Assembly: GCA_045643425.1 (NCBI GenBank)
Contig: JAZUKW010000002.1
Coordinates: 1 to 33,980, forward strand
DNA from: RGIG426 sp045643425
GTDB taxonomy: Bacteria; Bacillota; Clostridia; Oscillospirales; Acutalibacteraceae
Length of the DNA stretch: 33,980 bases
Direction: 5' to 3'
Part shown: piece after piece, positions 15,797-23,321 of the stretch
Layout of the letters: each line of letters starts with the position of its first letter
Numbering within the stretch: position 1 is the stretch's first letter
Notes under the pieces: generated by a model
Databases searched by the model: none
What the model saw: only the letters and a program-made list of their open reading frames with translations
Told to the model about the DNA's origin: nothing
Program-made: the position numbers and the translations under genes

Positions 15797-16708
15797 TTAT
15801 TCCTCCGAGAACAGCTCGGCGGCAAAGCCGTCGGGATCGAACGGTTGCAGATCGTCCACGCCCTCGCCGAGACCGACGAATTTGACGGGGACGTTCAGAT
15901 CCTCGCGGATGGAGAGGATGACACCGCCGCGCGCCGTACCGTCCAGCTTCGTCAGCACGATGCCGGTGATGTCGGCGGCGGTCTTAAACTCACGCGCCTG
16001 GTTCACGGCGTTTTGGCCGGTGGTCGCATCCAGCACCAAAAGCACCTCTTTCGAGGCGTCCGGCAGCTCGCGGTCGATGACGCGGTGGATCTTCTCGAGC
16101 TCCTGCATCAGATTCTTTTTGTTGTGAAGCCGGCCGGCGGTATCGACGATGATGATGTCCGCGCCGCGGGCTTTAGCGGCGGCGCAGCTGTCGAACACGA
16201 CGGCGGCGGGGTCGGCGCCCTCGCTGTGCTTGACCATATCCACGTCGGCGCGGTTCGCCCAGATCTCAAGCTGTTCGATCGCGGCCGCGCGGAACGTATC
16301 GGCGGCGGAGAGCAGTACTTTTTTGCCCTGCGCCTTGTAGAACGAGGCGAGCTTGCCGATCGAGGTGGTTTTGCCGACGCCGTTGACGCCGATGACCAGC
16401 ACGACCGACGGCTTGGTCTCGAGGTTCATCTCCTGACCGCCGCGGAGCATTTCGGCAACGATGTCTTTGAGGACGGTTTTCGCCTCCATCGGGTCTTTGA
16501 TGCCCTGCTCCTTGACGCGCTTTTTCAGCTCGTCACAGATGCGGCCGGCGGTGGCAGAGCCCACGTCGCCCATGATCAGCAGTTCCTCAAGCTCCTCGAA
16601 CAGCTCGTCGTTGACGCTCAAAGAGGAGCGGAACAGCGAACTGACCGGCATAGAGAGGGTCTCTTTTGTCTTTTTCAGCCCGGAGCTGATTTTGTCGAAA
16701 AATCCCAT
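15797..16708 (-). CDS. ftsY: Signal recognition particle receptor FtsY
   Basis: The SRP receptor GTPase, which docks ribosome-SRP complexes at the membrane for cotranslational insertion. The 303-residue protein contains only the N (about 20-90) and G domains, without the long acidic A domain of E. coli, as is normal in Firmicutes; an amphipathic start (MGFFDKISSGLKKTKETL) may touch the membrane. G motifs: GVNGVGKTT (107-115), ADTFRAAAIEQL, DTAGR (189-193), TKLD (253-256) and GLGEGVDDL. It follows smc by 31 bases, the conserved smc-ftsY pair. Confidence 0.97.
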   Translation of the reverse strand: MGFFDKISSGLKKTKETLSMPVSSLFRSSLSVNDELFEELEELLIMGDVGSATAGRICDELKKRVKEQGIKDPMEAKTVLKDIVAEMLRGGQEMNLETKPSVVLVIGVNGVGKTTSIGKLASFYKAQGKKVLLSAADTFRAAAIEQLEIWANRADVDMVKHSEGADPAAVVFDSCAAAKARGADIIIVDTAGRLHNKKNLMQELEKIHRVIDRELPDASKEVLLVLDATTGQNAVNQAREFKTAADITGIVLTKLDGTARGGVILSIREDLNVPVKFVGLGEGVDDLQPFDPDGFAAELFSEE

Positions 16709-16739
16709 AGTCGTATCCTTTCAAAAAACGGGGTCACGG

Positions 16740-19700
16740 TCAGGTCGGCTCGCCGCGTTCGCCGAGCTTCATACCGAGGCGTTCCTCCACCTCGCTGGCG
16801 CGCAGCTCAAGCAGCTTCGTAACGCCGGATTCCTGCATCGTTACACCGTAGAGCACGTCGGCTTCTTCCATGGTGCCGCGGCGGTGGGTGATGACGATAA
16901 ACTGCGTCTCGTCGGTCATACGGCGGAGGAATTGGGCGTAGCGGGTGACGTTGACGTCGTCCAGCGCGGCCTCGATCTCGTCCAGCACGCAGAACGGAGA
17001 CGGAGTGACTTTCAAAATGGCGAACAGCAGGGCGATGGCGGTGAGCGCCTTTTCGCCGCCGGACAGCGCATCCATATTGAGAATGACCTTGCCGGGCGGC
17101 TGGACGTTCATTTGGATGCCGGAATGCAGCACGTCGTCCGGCTCTTCCAGCTTCAGCTCCGCTTTGCCGCCGCCGAACAGCTCGGCAAAAACGACACCGA
17201 AATGCTTGTTGATTTTGTTGAAACGGTCAACGAACATCTCGCGCATCTGCGTCGTGAGGTCGCCGATGAGGTTCAAAAGCTCGGTGCGCGAGATCTCCAC
17301 GTCTTTGACCTGCTCGGACAGGAACGCATAGCGCTCGCTGACCTCTTTGAATTCCTCGATGGCGTCCACGTTGACCGTGCCGAGGGAGCGGATCTTGCCC
17401 TTGAGCTCGGTCAGGCGGCGAGAGGCCTCGCCCACGTTTTCGATCGGCTCGGTCTGTGCCTCCGCCTCGGCGCGGGTAAGCTCGTATTCCTCGTACAGCT
17501 TGCGGACGATGTCGTCCGTTTCCGCCTCGGCGCGCACGGCCTTTTCTTCAAGACGCGCGACCTCGCCGGACAGACGCTCTTTTTCCTCCATTTTGTCTTT
17601 GGAGGCTTGGCGCAGCGCGGTAATGCCCGCTTCGCCGTCCGTCCGCTCCTTGACGAGAACTTCCATCTGTTCTCTCGAAGCGGCGGCCTGCTTGCGGCAG
17701 TCGTCGGCCTGCGCCTGCAACTCGACGATTTCTTTTTCGATGGCTTCGATCTGCAGCTCCAGCAGCTCGATTTGCCCTTGCAGAAGTTGTTTGGCACCGT
17801 CGCTGTCGGTGCGGCGGCGGTCGATGCCCTCGATGACGGCGTTGAACGCTTCGATCTCTTTCTCAAAGCCGTGTTCTTGCAGCTTGAGGTCCGCCATTTG
17901 TGCGGACAGCTCCTCGCGGGCGGCGGTCATTTCGGCGCGGCCGCCGGACAGGTTGGTCAGCTTTGCCTCGATCTCCGTCTGCTCGTCGGTAAGGACGGCG
18001 GCTTCTTTGCCGGCGGCTTCCATATCCGCGCGGATCTCTGTAATACGAGCGTTGAGGACGTCGATTTCTTTCAGGCAATCGGCCATGGCCTGCTCGCCGT
18101 TTTCGGCGAGCTCGGTGACGCGCCGCAGCTCCGCCTCGAGGCGGATGCCGTCCTCCTGCGCGGTGATAAGCTCACCCTGCGCGCCGGACAGCGCCGCTTC
18201 CGCGGCGGCGGCATCTTCTTTGGCGGAGATGTAGTCGGCGTTGGCTTTTTGGGCCTTAGCGTCCATTTCTTTCAGCGTGGCGGACAGCTTTTCCATCTCG
18301 GTGCGGCGGGAGAGAAGTCCCGCGCCCTTGACGTGAGAGCCGCCGGTCAGCGAACCGCCGGCGTGGACGAGCTGGCCGTCCAGCGTGACGAATTTGACGC
18401 GGTAGCCGGTCTTTTTGGCAAGCGCGGTCGCACAGTCAAGGTCTTCGGCGACGGCGGTGCGGCCGAGGAGGCTTTCCATCACGTCTTGGTATTTTTTATC
18501 GTAGGAGATGAGATCGGAGGCGATGCCCACGTAGCCCATCTGCCCTTTGAGATCTTTTTCGTCGAGTGTGCCGCCGCGAATGGTTTCGAGCGGCAGGAAG
18601 GTGACGCGGCCGGCGTTTTCGCTCTTGAGGAAGCGGATGGCGCTTTTCGCGTCCGACTCGGTTTCGCACACCACGTTTTGCGCGTTGTTGCCGAGCGCGG
18701 TCTCGATCGCGAGCGCCACGTCGGCGGGGGCTTCCAAAAGTCCGGCGACCGGGCCGAGAATGCCGCGGAGCATACCGCGCCCCGCTTGCTTCATCACGGT
18801 TTTGGTGCTGCCGGAGAAGCCCTCCATATTGCGCTCCAGCTCTTCGAGGATGCGCAGGCGGCGACGATGATCCTCCACGTCGAGGCGGAGCTTTTCCGCG
18901 ATGACGCGCGCGGTCTCCGCTTTGTCGGAGCGGGATTTATGGCGCAGGGAGTAGCCGGTAACGGCGTTTTGCAGCTCGTCGATCTTCTCGTGGCAGGCGG
19001 CGACCGCTTTCTCGCACTCTTTCTTTTCGGCGTCGGCGGCGTCGCTCTGATCCCGCCGCAAAATCACGGCGGCGTTCAGCTGAGACAGACGGGTGTTGAT
19101 CTCGGAGAGGGAGGACTCGCCGGTCACCTCGCGCACGCGCACGTCCGCCAGCTTTTTGGCGAGGTCGGCGGCGCGGCGGTTTTCTTCCTCCATTTGGTTG
19201 CCCGCCTCATCGCTGTCGCGGGAGAGGGCGTCCATTTTTTCAGACAGCGCCAGCCGCTCTTTTTCGGCGGCGGCGATTTTTTCTTTTCGGTCGTCGATGT
19301 CCGCAAGACGGGCGGCACGCTCCGCCTCCAGCTGCTCGGCGCTTTCGGATTGTTGCTCCTGCTCCGTGCGCATACGGGCGATGTTTTCGTTGTGGTGGTC
19401 GATGTCGTTGCGGCGGACGGCGATCTCGCCCTCGTGACGAACGGCGTCTTCCTCCAGCGCGGCGGCGGCGCGAGTAAGCTCGTCCATCTGGACGGCGAGT
19501 CCGGCGGCCTTGTTGCCGATTTCTTCGATTTGCGCCTCGACGTCCGCGATCGCGGCGGCGGCGTTATCGTATTGGGTGCGGGCGAGCTCTAATTTGCCGC
19601 CCAGCTCGCGCAGCACGTCACGGGAGTTGTCGAGCGTGTGCAGCCACAAGCCGATTTCGAGCCCTTTTTTCTCGTCCGCATAGGCGAGGAATTTTTTCGC

Positions 19701-20333
19701 CTTGTTCGACTGCGTTTCGAGCGGGCCGATACGGTCCTCCAGTTCCTGCAAGATATCGCGCAGGCGCAGCAGGTTATCCTCCGCGTTTTGCAGACGGCGC
19801 TCCGCCTCGTTTTTGCGGTAGCGGTATTTGGCGATACCGGCGGCTTCTTCAAAAATCTCGCGGCGGTCATCCGAGCGGGAGGAGACGATGTCCTCGATAC
19901 GGCCCTGACCGATGATCGAGTAACCGTCACGGCCGAGACCGGTATCCATAAACAGAAGCTGGATGTCCTTTAAGCGGACGGTGGCGTTGTTGAGCATATA
20001 CTCACTTTCGCCCGAACGGTAATAGCGGCGGGTGACGCACACCTCGTCCGCATCGAAATCCAAAAAGCGCTTTTCGTTGTTGATGGTCAGCGACACTTCG
20101 GCATAGCCGAGGGATTTACGCGACGAGGTGCCGTTAAAGACCACGTCTTCCATCTTACTGCCGCGCAGGGCTTTGTTGGACTGTTCGCCTAAAACCCAGC
20201 GAATGGCGTCGCTGATATTCGATTTGCCGCTTCCGTTGGGGCCGACCACAGCGGTGATACCGTCGCCAAAGGTCAGCACGGTTTTGTCCGGAAAAGACTT
20301 GAAGCCTTTGATCTCCAGCGATTTCAGCAGCAT
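16740..20333 (-). CDS. smc: Chromosome segregation protein SMC
   Basis: The SMC ATPase, which with ScpA/ScpB forms the ring that compacts and separates chromosomes. Starting at the ATG at 20333 (MLLKSLEIKGFKSFPDKT, with AAAGGATG upstream) gives 1197 residues, the usual size. The N-terminal head has Walker A GPNGSGKSN (31-39). Long heptad-rich coiled coils flank a hinge around 520-640 recognisable by GILGPVAGLLEAP, ALGNNAQNVV and RVTFLPLETIRGG. The C-terminal head has the signature LSGGEKALTAIALLFA starting at about 1090, then Walker B FCVLDEIEAALDD and the H-loop FIVITHRRGTME. The head and hinge are complete, so the protein should be functional. Confidence 0.98.
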   Translation of the reverse strand: MLLKSLEIKGFKSFPDKTVLTFGDGITAVVGPNGSGKSNISDAIRWVLGEQSNKALRGSKMEDVVFNGTSSRKSLGYAEVSLTINNEKRFLDFDADEVCVTRRYYRSGESEYMLNNATVRLKDIQLLFMDTGLGRDGYSIIGQGRIEDIVSSRSDDRREIFEEAAGIAKYRYRKNEAERRLQNAEDNLLRLRDILQELEDRIGPLETQSNKAKKFLAYADEKKGLEIGLWLHTLDNSRDVLRELGGKLELARTQYDNAAAAIADVEAQIEEIGNKAAGLAVQMDELTRAAAALEEDAVRHEGEIAVRRNDIDHHNENIARMRTEQEQQSESAEQLEAERAARLADIDDRKEKIAAAEKERLALSEKMDALSRDSDEAGNQMEEENRRAADLAKKLADVRVREVTGESSLSEINTRLSQLNAAVILRRDQSDAADAEKKECEKAVAACHEKIDELQNAVTGYSLRHKSRSDKAETARVIAEKLRLDVEDHRRRLRILEELERNMEGFSGSTKTVMKQAGRGMLRGILGPVAGLLEAPADVALAIETALGNNAQNVVCETESDAKSAIRFLKSENAGRVTFLPLETIRGGTLDEKDLKGQMGYVGIASDLISYDKKYQDVMESLLGRTAVAEDLDCATALAKKTGYRVKFVTLDGQLVHAGGSLTGGSHVKGAGLLSRRTEMEKLSATLKEMDAKAQKANADYISAKEDAAAAEAALSGAQGELITAQEDGIRLEAELRRVTELAENGEQAMADCLKEIDVLNARITEIRADMEAAGKEAAVLTDEQTEIEAKLTNLSGGRAEMTAAREELSAQMADLKLQEHGFEKEIEAFNAVIEGIDRRRTDSDGAKQLLQGQIELLELQIEAIEKEIVELQAQADDCRKQAAASREQMEVLVKERTDGEAGITALRQASKDKMEEKERLSGEVARLEEKAVRAEAETDDIVRKLYEEYELTRAEAEAQTEPIENVGEASRRLTELKGKIRSLGTVNVDAIEEFKEVSERYAFLSEQVKDVEISRTELLNLIGDLTTQMREMFVDRFNKINKHFGVVFAELFGGGKAELKLEEPDDVLHSGIQMNVQPPGKVILNMDALSGGEKALTAIALLFAILKVTPSPFCVLDEIEAALDDVNVTRYAQFLRRMTDETQFIVITHRRGTMEEADVLYGVTMQESGVTKLLELRASEVEERLGMKLGERGEPT

Positions 20334-20359
20334 AGTTTCACATCCTTTAGAATTCAGAG

Positions 20360-21034
20360 TCAAAAGCCCATCAGCTTGAGCGCTTCGCGCGCGCCCTGCT
20401 GTTCGGCTTCGCGTTTGGTTTTGCCGGTGCCGCGACCGATCACGTTGCTGTTCAGGTGAACCTCCACCGAGAACTTTTTGTTATGATCGGGACCGGTTTC
20501 GCCCACGAGGACGTATTGCAAGATCTCCTCGGGGCTGTGCTGTACCACTTCCTGCAATAGCGTCTTGTAGTCGCGGAATTGGTGGTCGCGGGTGTTGTGG
20601 AGCTCGGTTTCGAGGAAGGGAAGCGCAAACGCGCGGGCGGGTTCGATGCCGCCGTCGAGATAGATCGCTCCGACGATGGCCTCGAAGGCGTCCTCCAAGG
20701 TGGATTCCCGTTCGGCGCCGCCGTTCAGACGTTCGCCCTTGCCGAGCCGCAGACATTCGCCGACGCCCAGCGTGCGGGAGTAGTGCGCCAGCGCTTTTTC
20801 ACAGACGATCGAGGCGCGCTGCTTCGAGAGCTTGCCCTCGCTGCCGGTCACGTTTTTAAAAAGATAGTCGGCGGCGATGAAGCCCAGCACCGAATCGCCG
20901 AGAAATTCCAGCCGCTCGTTGCTGTCTACGCTGCGCTCGTTGGCGTAGGAGGAGTGGGTCAGCGCGCGTTCCAGCAGCGCGGGGTTTTGGAAGCGGTAGC
21001 CGATCTTCTCCATCAGGTCGTTCAGATTACTCAC
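20360..21034 (-). CDS. rnc: Ribonuclease III
   Basis: Cuts double-stranded RNA, including the 30S rRNA precursor. The 224 residues hold a catalytic domain with SNERLEFLGDSVLGF (signature near 38-52) and EDAFEAIVGAIYLDGG (Asp115 and Glu118 region), and a C-terminal dsRNA-binding domain (about 155-222). Translation starts at GTG 21034 with AAGGAGG nine bases before it; that site lies within plsX, and the genes overlap by eight bases. acpP, normally between plsX and rnc in Clostridia, is not there. smc follows after 26 bases. Confidence 0.97.
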   Translation of the reverse strand: MSNLNDLMEKIGYRFQNPALLERALTHSSYANERSVDSNERLEFLGDSVLGFIAADYLFKNVTGSEGKLSKQRASIVCEKALAHYSRTLGVGECLRLGKGERLNGGAERESTLEDAFEAIVGAIYLDGGIEPARAFALPFLETELHNTRDHQFRDYKTLLQEVVQHSPEEILQYVLVGETGPDHNKKFSVEVHLNSNVIGRGTGKTKREAEQQGAREALKLMGF

Positions 21035-22040
21035 CGGGCTGCGCCTCCTTTTCGGCGGCCAGCGCCTGTTCGATTTTTGAAATCACGTCCGCTTCGGCAA
21101 ATTCCAGCGCCACGCGGATGGCGTTTTTGAACGCGCGGGCGTTCGAGTTGCCGTGTGCCTTGATGACCGGGCGCTTGACGCCGAGAATGGGAGCGCCGCC
21201 GTATTCGGCGGTATCCATCAGTTTCTTGAGGTCGGACAAGCCGCCCTTTACCATCAGCGCCGCCAGCTTTGTGCCGACGTTTTTGAGGAACACGCTCTTG
21301 AGGTTGTGCATAATCATCGAGGCGGTGCCCTCCATAGTCTTGAGAAGCACGTTGCCGGAGAAGCCGTCGGTCACGACCACGTCGGCGACGCCCGCCGGCA
21401 CGTCACGCGCTTCGACGTTACCGATAAAGGGGAGGCCGCTGTCTTTTAACAGGGCGAACGCGGCTTTTTGCATCTCGCCGCCCTTGGTGTCCTCCGTTCC
21501 GACGTTTAAGAGACCCACCGAGGCGGGCTCCCCGTGTTTTATCACGTGGGTCATATAGAGGTTGCCCATGTGGGCAAATTGGAGCAGCATTTCGGGGCGG
21601 CATTCGACGTTGGCGCCCATATCGAGAAGTAAGTAGGGATCTTTTTCGCTCGGGAGCACCGAGCCGATCGCCGGACGGGACACGCCTTTGATCCGTTTGA
21701 CGAGGAAGGTGGCCCCCATCAGCAAAGCGCCGGTAGAGCCCGCGGAGATGAACGCGTCTCCCTCGCCCGCGGCGACGGCGCGCAGGCCGACCGCCATCGA
21801 GCAGTCCTTGTGAGCTTTGAGCACGCTGCCCGGCTCGTCCTCCATCGTGATGACGTCGTCCGCCTGCAAAAATTCGATATTTTCGAGGGAGACGTTTTCG
21901 CGTTCGGCAAGGGTGCGAAGCTCCGGCTCGTTGCCGCACAGCACGACGGTGCAGCCGTATTCTTTTGCGGCGAGGGCGGCCCCTCGCAGAGCCTCCAGCG
22001 GGGCGTTGTCGCCGCCGTGGGCATCCAAAATCACGCGCAT
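21027..22040 (-). CDS. plsX: Phosphate acyltransferase PlsX
   Basis: Converts acyl-ACP to acyl-phosphate, the donor for PlsY in the first step of phospholipid synthesis. I start at the ATG at 22040 (MRVILDAHGGDNAPLEALRG), seven bases after AAGGAG; the ATG at 22046 is too close to that site. The 337 residues match the family, with ALRAVAAGEGDAFISAGSTGALL, the GVSRPAIG segment, DMGANVECRPEML, TEDTKGGEMQKAAF and VVTDGFSGNVLLKT. It is the first gene of the ten-gene run down to leuS and has its own promoter and a hairpin in its leader. No fapR or fab genes are nearby. Confidence 0.97.
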   Translation of the reverse strand: MRVILDAHGGDNAPLEALRGAALAAKEYGCTVVLCGNEPELRTLAERENVSLENIEFLQADDVITMEDEPGSVLKAHKDCSMAVGLRAVAAGEGDAFISAGSTGALLMGATFLVKRIKGVSRPAIGSVLPSEKDPYLLLDMGANVECRPEMLLQFAHMGNLYMTHVIKHGEPASVGLLNVGTEDTKGGEMQKAAFALLKDSGLPFIGNVEARDVPAGVADVVVTDGFSGNVLLKTMEGTASMIMHNLKSVFLKNVGTKLAALMVKGGLSDLKKLMDTAEYGGAPILGVKRPVIKAHGNSNARAFKNAIRVALEFAEADVISKIEQALAAEKEAQPGE

Positions 22041-22057
22041 AACCATTCTCCTTCGGG

Positions 22058-22083
22058 CGAAAAAATGCCGGATCGCATCCGGG
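22058..22083 (-). terminator. Terminator-like hairpin in the plsX leader
   Basis: On the - strand CCGGAT (22082-22077), loop GCG, ATCCGG (22073-22068), then CA and T6 (22065-22060). It lies between the plsX promoter and its ribosome binding site, starting about 12 bases after the expected transcription start. It has the form of a weak intrinsic terminator or attenuator; the six-pair stem with a three-base loop is short. Confidence 0.45.
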
Positions 22084-22100
22084 AAACAAATAGACACTTT

Positions 22101-22129
22101 ATTATACCCTATATAAGAAAAAATTGCAA
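22101..22129 (-). promoter_or_regulatory. Sigma-A promoter of the plsX-leuS run
   Basis: On the - strand: TTGCAA (22129-22124), exactly 17 bases, consensus TATAAT (22106-22101). The start should fall near 22094, about 54 bases before the plsX ATG. T-tract repeats lie directly upstream of the -35 box and could act as UP-element-like DNA. Confidence 0.85.
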
Positions 22130-22162
22130 GGTTTTTCCAAGGTTTTTCCAAGTTTTTTCAAA
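22130..22162. repeat. Three tandem 11-base T-tract repeats between divergent promoters
   Basis: GGTTTTTCCAA occurs at 22130-22140 and again at 22141-22151, followed by a degenerate copy GTTTTTTCAAA at 22152-22162. The copies fill most of the space between the two -35 boxes (22129 and 22169). The period of 11 is close to one helical turn, so the T-tracts lie on one face of the DNA, which favours an intrinsic bend; a repeated operator is the other reading. Confidence 0.75.
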
Positions 22163-22168
22163 GGACGG

Positions 22169-22197
22169 TTGCGTTTTCAAAACGGGTGTGCTATGAT
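22169..22197 (+). promoter_or_regulatory. Extended -10 sigma-A promoter of the eight-cysteine gene
   Basis: TTGCGT (22169-22174), exactly 17 bases, TATGAT (22192-22197), with TG at 22189-22190 forming an extended -10 element. The start should be near 22204, leaving a leader of about 20 bases that contains the GGAGGTGA ribosome binding site. Confidence 0.8.
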
Positions 22198-22223
22198 AGC
22201 TGATGGATGTCGGAGGTGAGAGG

Positions 22224-22670
22224 ATGAGCGACACAAAAGGCAAGGTGGATGCAACGGTGATTTTCGATAAAGACACCTGCTTTTTTATGAAAAACGGGAG
22301 ATGCTCGTTGGATATAGTCGAAGACCTGTCGTTGTCCTCGGCGGTAAAAATCGCGCCGAACAATGTGCTGTATTGTCCGCGCCTTTTGAAGTCTCTGCGC
22401 ACGCAAAAGCAAGCGAAAACGGTAAAAATCGTCCCCTGCCGCTGCGGTCACGTCGAGGTGGTTTCTTCACAACAGCTCGCCTGTATAGCCAGCCACAAGG
22501 GAGTGCGTGTCACGCTGGTGACGGACGGGGAGGAGATACGCGATCTGTGTCCGATCTGCGGGCGACAGATCACCTTTGACGAGGAAGAGGCTATCCGCGA
22601 CGGCGGTATGCGTATTTTGACCCTGCGGGTGACAGTGCCCGAGGGAAAAAAGGATGATCCCGAAACGTAA
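22224..22670 (+). CDS. Unrecognised eight-cysteine zinc-ribbon-like protein
   Basis: I do not recognise this family. The 148-residue product starts at the ATG at 22224, behind GGAGGTGA; an ATG at 22203 would sit at the transcription start. It has no signal peptide or membrane segment. Cysteines occur at 19, 27, 51, 72, 74, 87, 109 and 112: CFFMKNGRC, LYCPRLL, VPCRCGHVEVV and the knuckle-like DLCPICGRQITFDEE. The CRCG (72-75) and CPIC (109-112) pairs could together form one zinc ribbon. The tail is acidic and charged. It is the only + strand gene between 5386 and the window end, has its own strong promoter divergent from plsX, and ends at a good terminator, so it is a single-gene unit. A regulatory or RNA-binding zinc protein is a guess only. 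Confidence 0.75.
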   Translation: MSDTKGKVDATVIFDKDTCFFMKNGRCSLDIVEDLSLSSAVKIAPNNVLYCPRLLKSLRTQKQAKTVKIVPCRCGHVEVVSSQQLACIASHKGVRVTLVTDGEEIRDLCPICGRQITFDEEEAIRDGGMRILTLRVTVPEGKKDDPET

Positions 22671-22680
22671 CAAAACCGAA

Positions 22681-22717
22681 AAAGCGCTGTCAACCGCAGT
22701 TGACAGCGCTTTTTTTA
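22681..22717. terminator. Bidirectional terminator between convergent genes
   Basis: GCGCTGTCAAC (22684-22694) pairs with GTTGACAGCGC (22699-22709) around the loop CGCA. T7 follows on the + strand and a T-rich stretch (TTTTTCGG) on the - strand. It serves the eight-cysteine gene and the bofA-type gene. Confidence 0.92.
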
Positions 22718-22981
22718 CAGCAAAAATACCGTTTTGAGAAACAAGAGCATCGCGACGCCCGGCAACCCTAAAAACGTACATACGCCGGCGGACAGCCAAC
22801 CGAGGCCGAGCGAGACGCCGGTAAACCCGCCGACAACGTTGACCGCGGCAAGCGCCAAAAATCCGCTGACCGCCGATTTGCCGAGGGCGGCGAGCGGGCG
22901 GCCGCTTAGACACATCGGGACGGAGACGGCGATCAACGCGGCGAGGCCGAGGCCGGTCATACACCACAAAAACAGCGTCAT
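22715..22981 (-). CDS. bofA: BofA-family membrane protein (pro-sigma-K processing inhibitor-like)
   Basis: In Bacillus, BofA holds the SpoIVFB protease inactive in the forespore outer membrane until the sigma-K checkpoint. This 88-residue protein starts MTLFLWCMTGLGLAAL and has hydrophobic segments at about 1-22, 38-55 and 66-88. The family core is recognisable: AVNVVGGFTGVSLGLGW followed by FLGLPGVAMLLFLKTVF, which matches the usual N-GG ... LG-PG pattern. The ATG overlaps the stop of the DUF2508 gene by four bases, the same pair (yaaL-bofA) as in Bacillus, but recR is not upstream here. It supports a spore-forming organism, though some non-sporulating Clostridia retain it. Confidence 0.85.
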   Translation of the reverse strand: MTLFLWCMTGLGLAALIAVSVPMCLSGRPLAALGKSAVSGFLALAAVNVVGGFTGVSLGLGWLSAGVCTFLGLPGVAMLLFLKTVFLL

Positions 22982-23235
22982 CCCGCGTCCCTCCCCGAAA
23001 ACGGCGGCGTGAACACGGCGGTCTGCCCGCTTTGACGCGCCTGCCGAAGCAGGTACCGGTAGCGGGCGCGCAGCGCTTGCTGTTCGTAGATATACGACTC
23101 GATCAGATCGGGGTCGGACTCCATTTGGAAACAAATTTGTACCCGCGCAAGCTCGTCGCAGGTGGCGCGCAGCGCCGTTTGTAACGCGGTTTCGGGCGGT
23201 GGCTTCAGCACCGCGTTTTTCAGAAAATTGCCCAT
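22978..23235 (-). CDS. DUF2508 (YaaL-like) small protein
   Basis: A cytoplasmic protein of 85 residues from the ATG at 23235 (MGNFLKNAVLKPP), with GAGGTGAG just upstream; a GTG 18 bases earlier is less likely. The helical middle, TALRATCDELARVQICFQMESDPDLIESYIYEQQALRARYRYLLRQA, fits DUF2508/YaaL: a helical hairpin with the DPDLIE-type centre. No catalytic motif is visible and no function is known for the family. It overlaps the bofA-type gene by four bases, preserving the yaaL-bofA pair. I found no convincing promoter in the 55 bases before it. Confidence 0.8.
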   Translation of the reverse strand: MGNFLKNAVLKPPPETALQTALRATCDELARVQICFQMESDPDLIESYIYEQQALRARYRYLLRQARQSGQTAVFTPPFSGRDAG

Positions 23236-23291
23236 ACTCTCACCTCGTTTCACTCTATGGCGAGTATGGGCAGGATATGCGAACGATAAAC

Positions 23292-23321
23292 AAAAAAGAG
23301 CGTCTGCGGACGCTCTTTTTT
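23292..23321 (-). terminator. Terminator of the sugar-modification operon
   Basis: GAGCGTC (23298-23304) pairs with GACGCTC (23309-23315), loop TGCG; T6 follows on the - strand (23297-23292). It begins at the stop codon of the epimerase-HAD gene and closes the four-gene unit. Confidence 0.9.

Noticed and set aside
16461..19592. A 1043-codon open frame on the + strand across ftsY and smc
   Set aside because: Antisense to smc coiled-coil codons; the composition mirrors the complementary strand and no family motif appears. Same reason for 9945-12137 (opposite leuS) and 27611-29317 (opposite the TPP gene).
23236..23291. Possible sigma-E type promoter (ATAT ... CATACT) before the DUF2508-bofA pair
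   Set aside because: The -35 and -10 like elements are only about eight bases apart, far from the required spacing, and no sigma-A pair with a 17-base spacer fits either.
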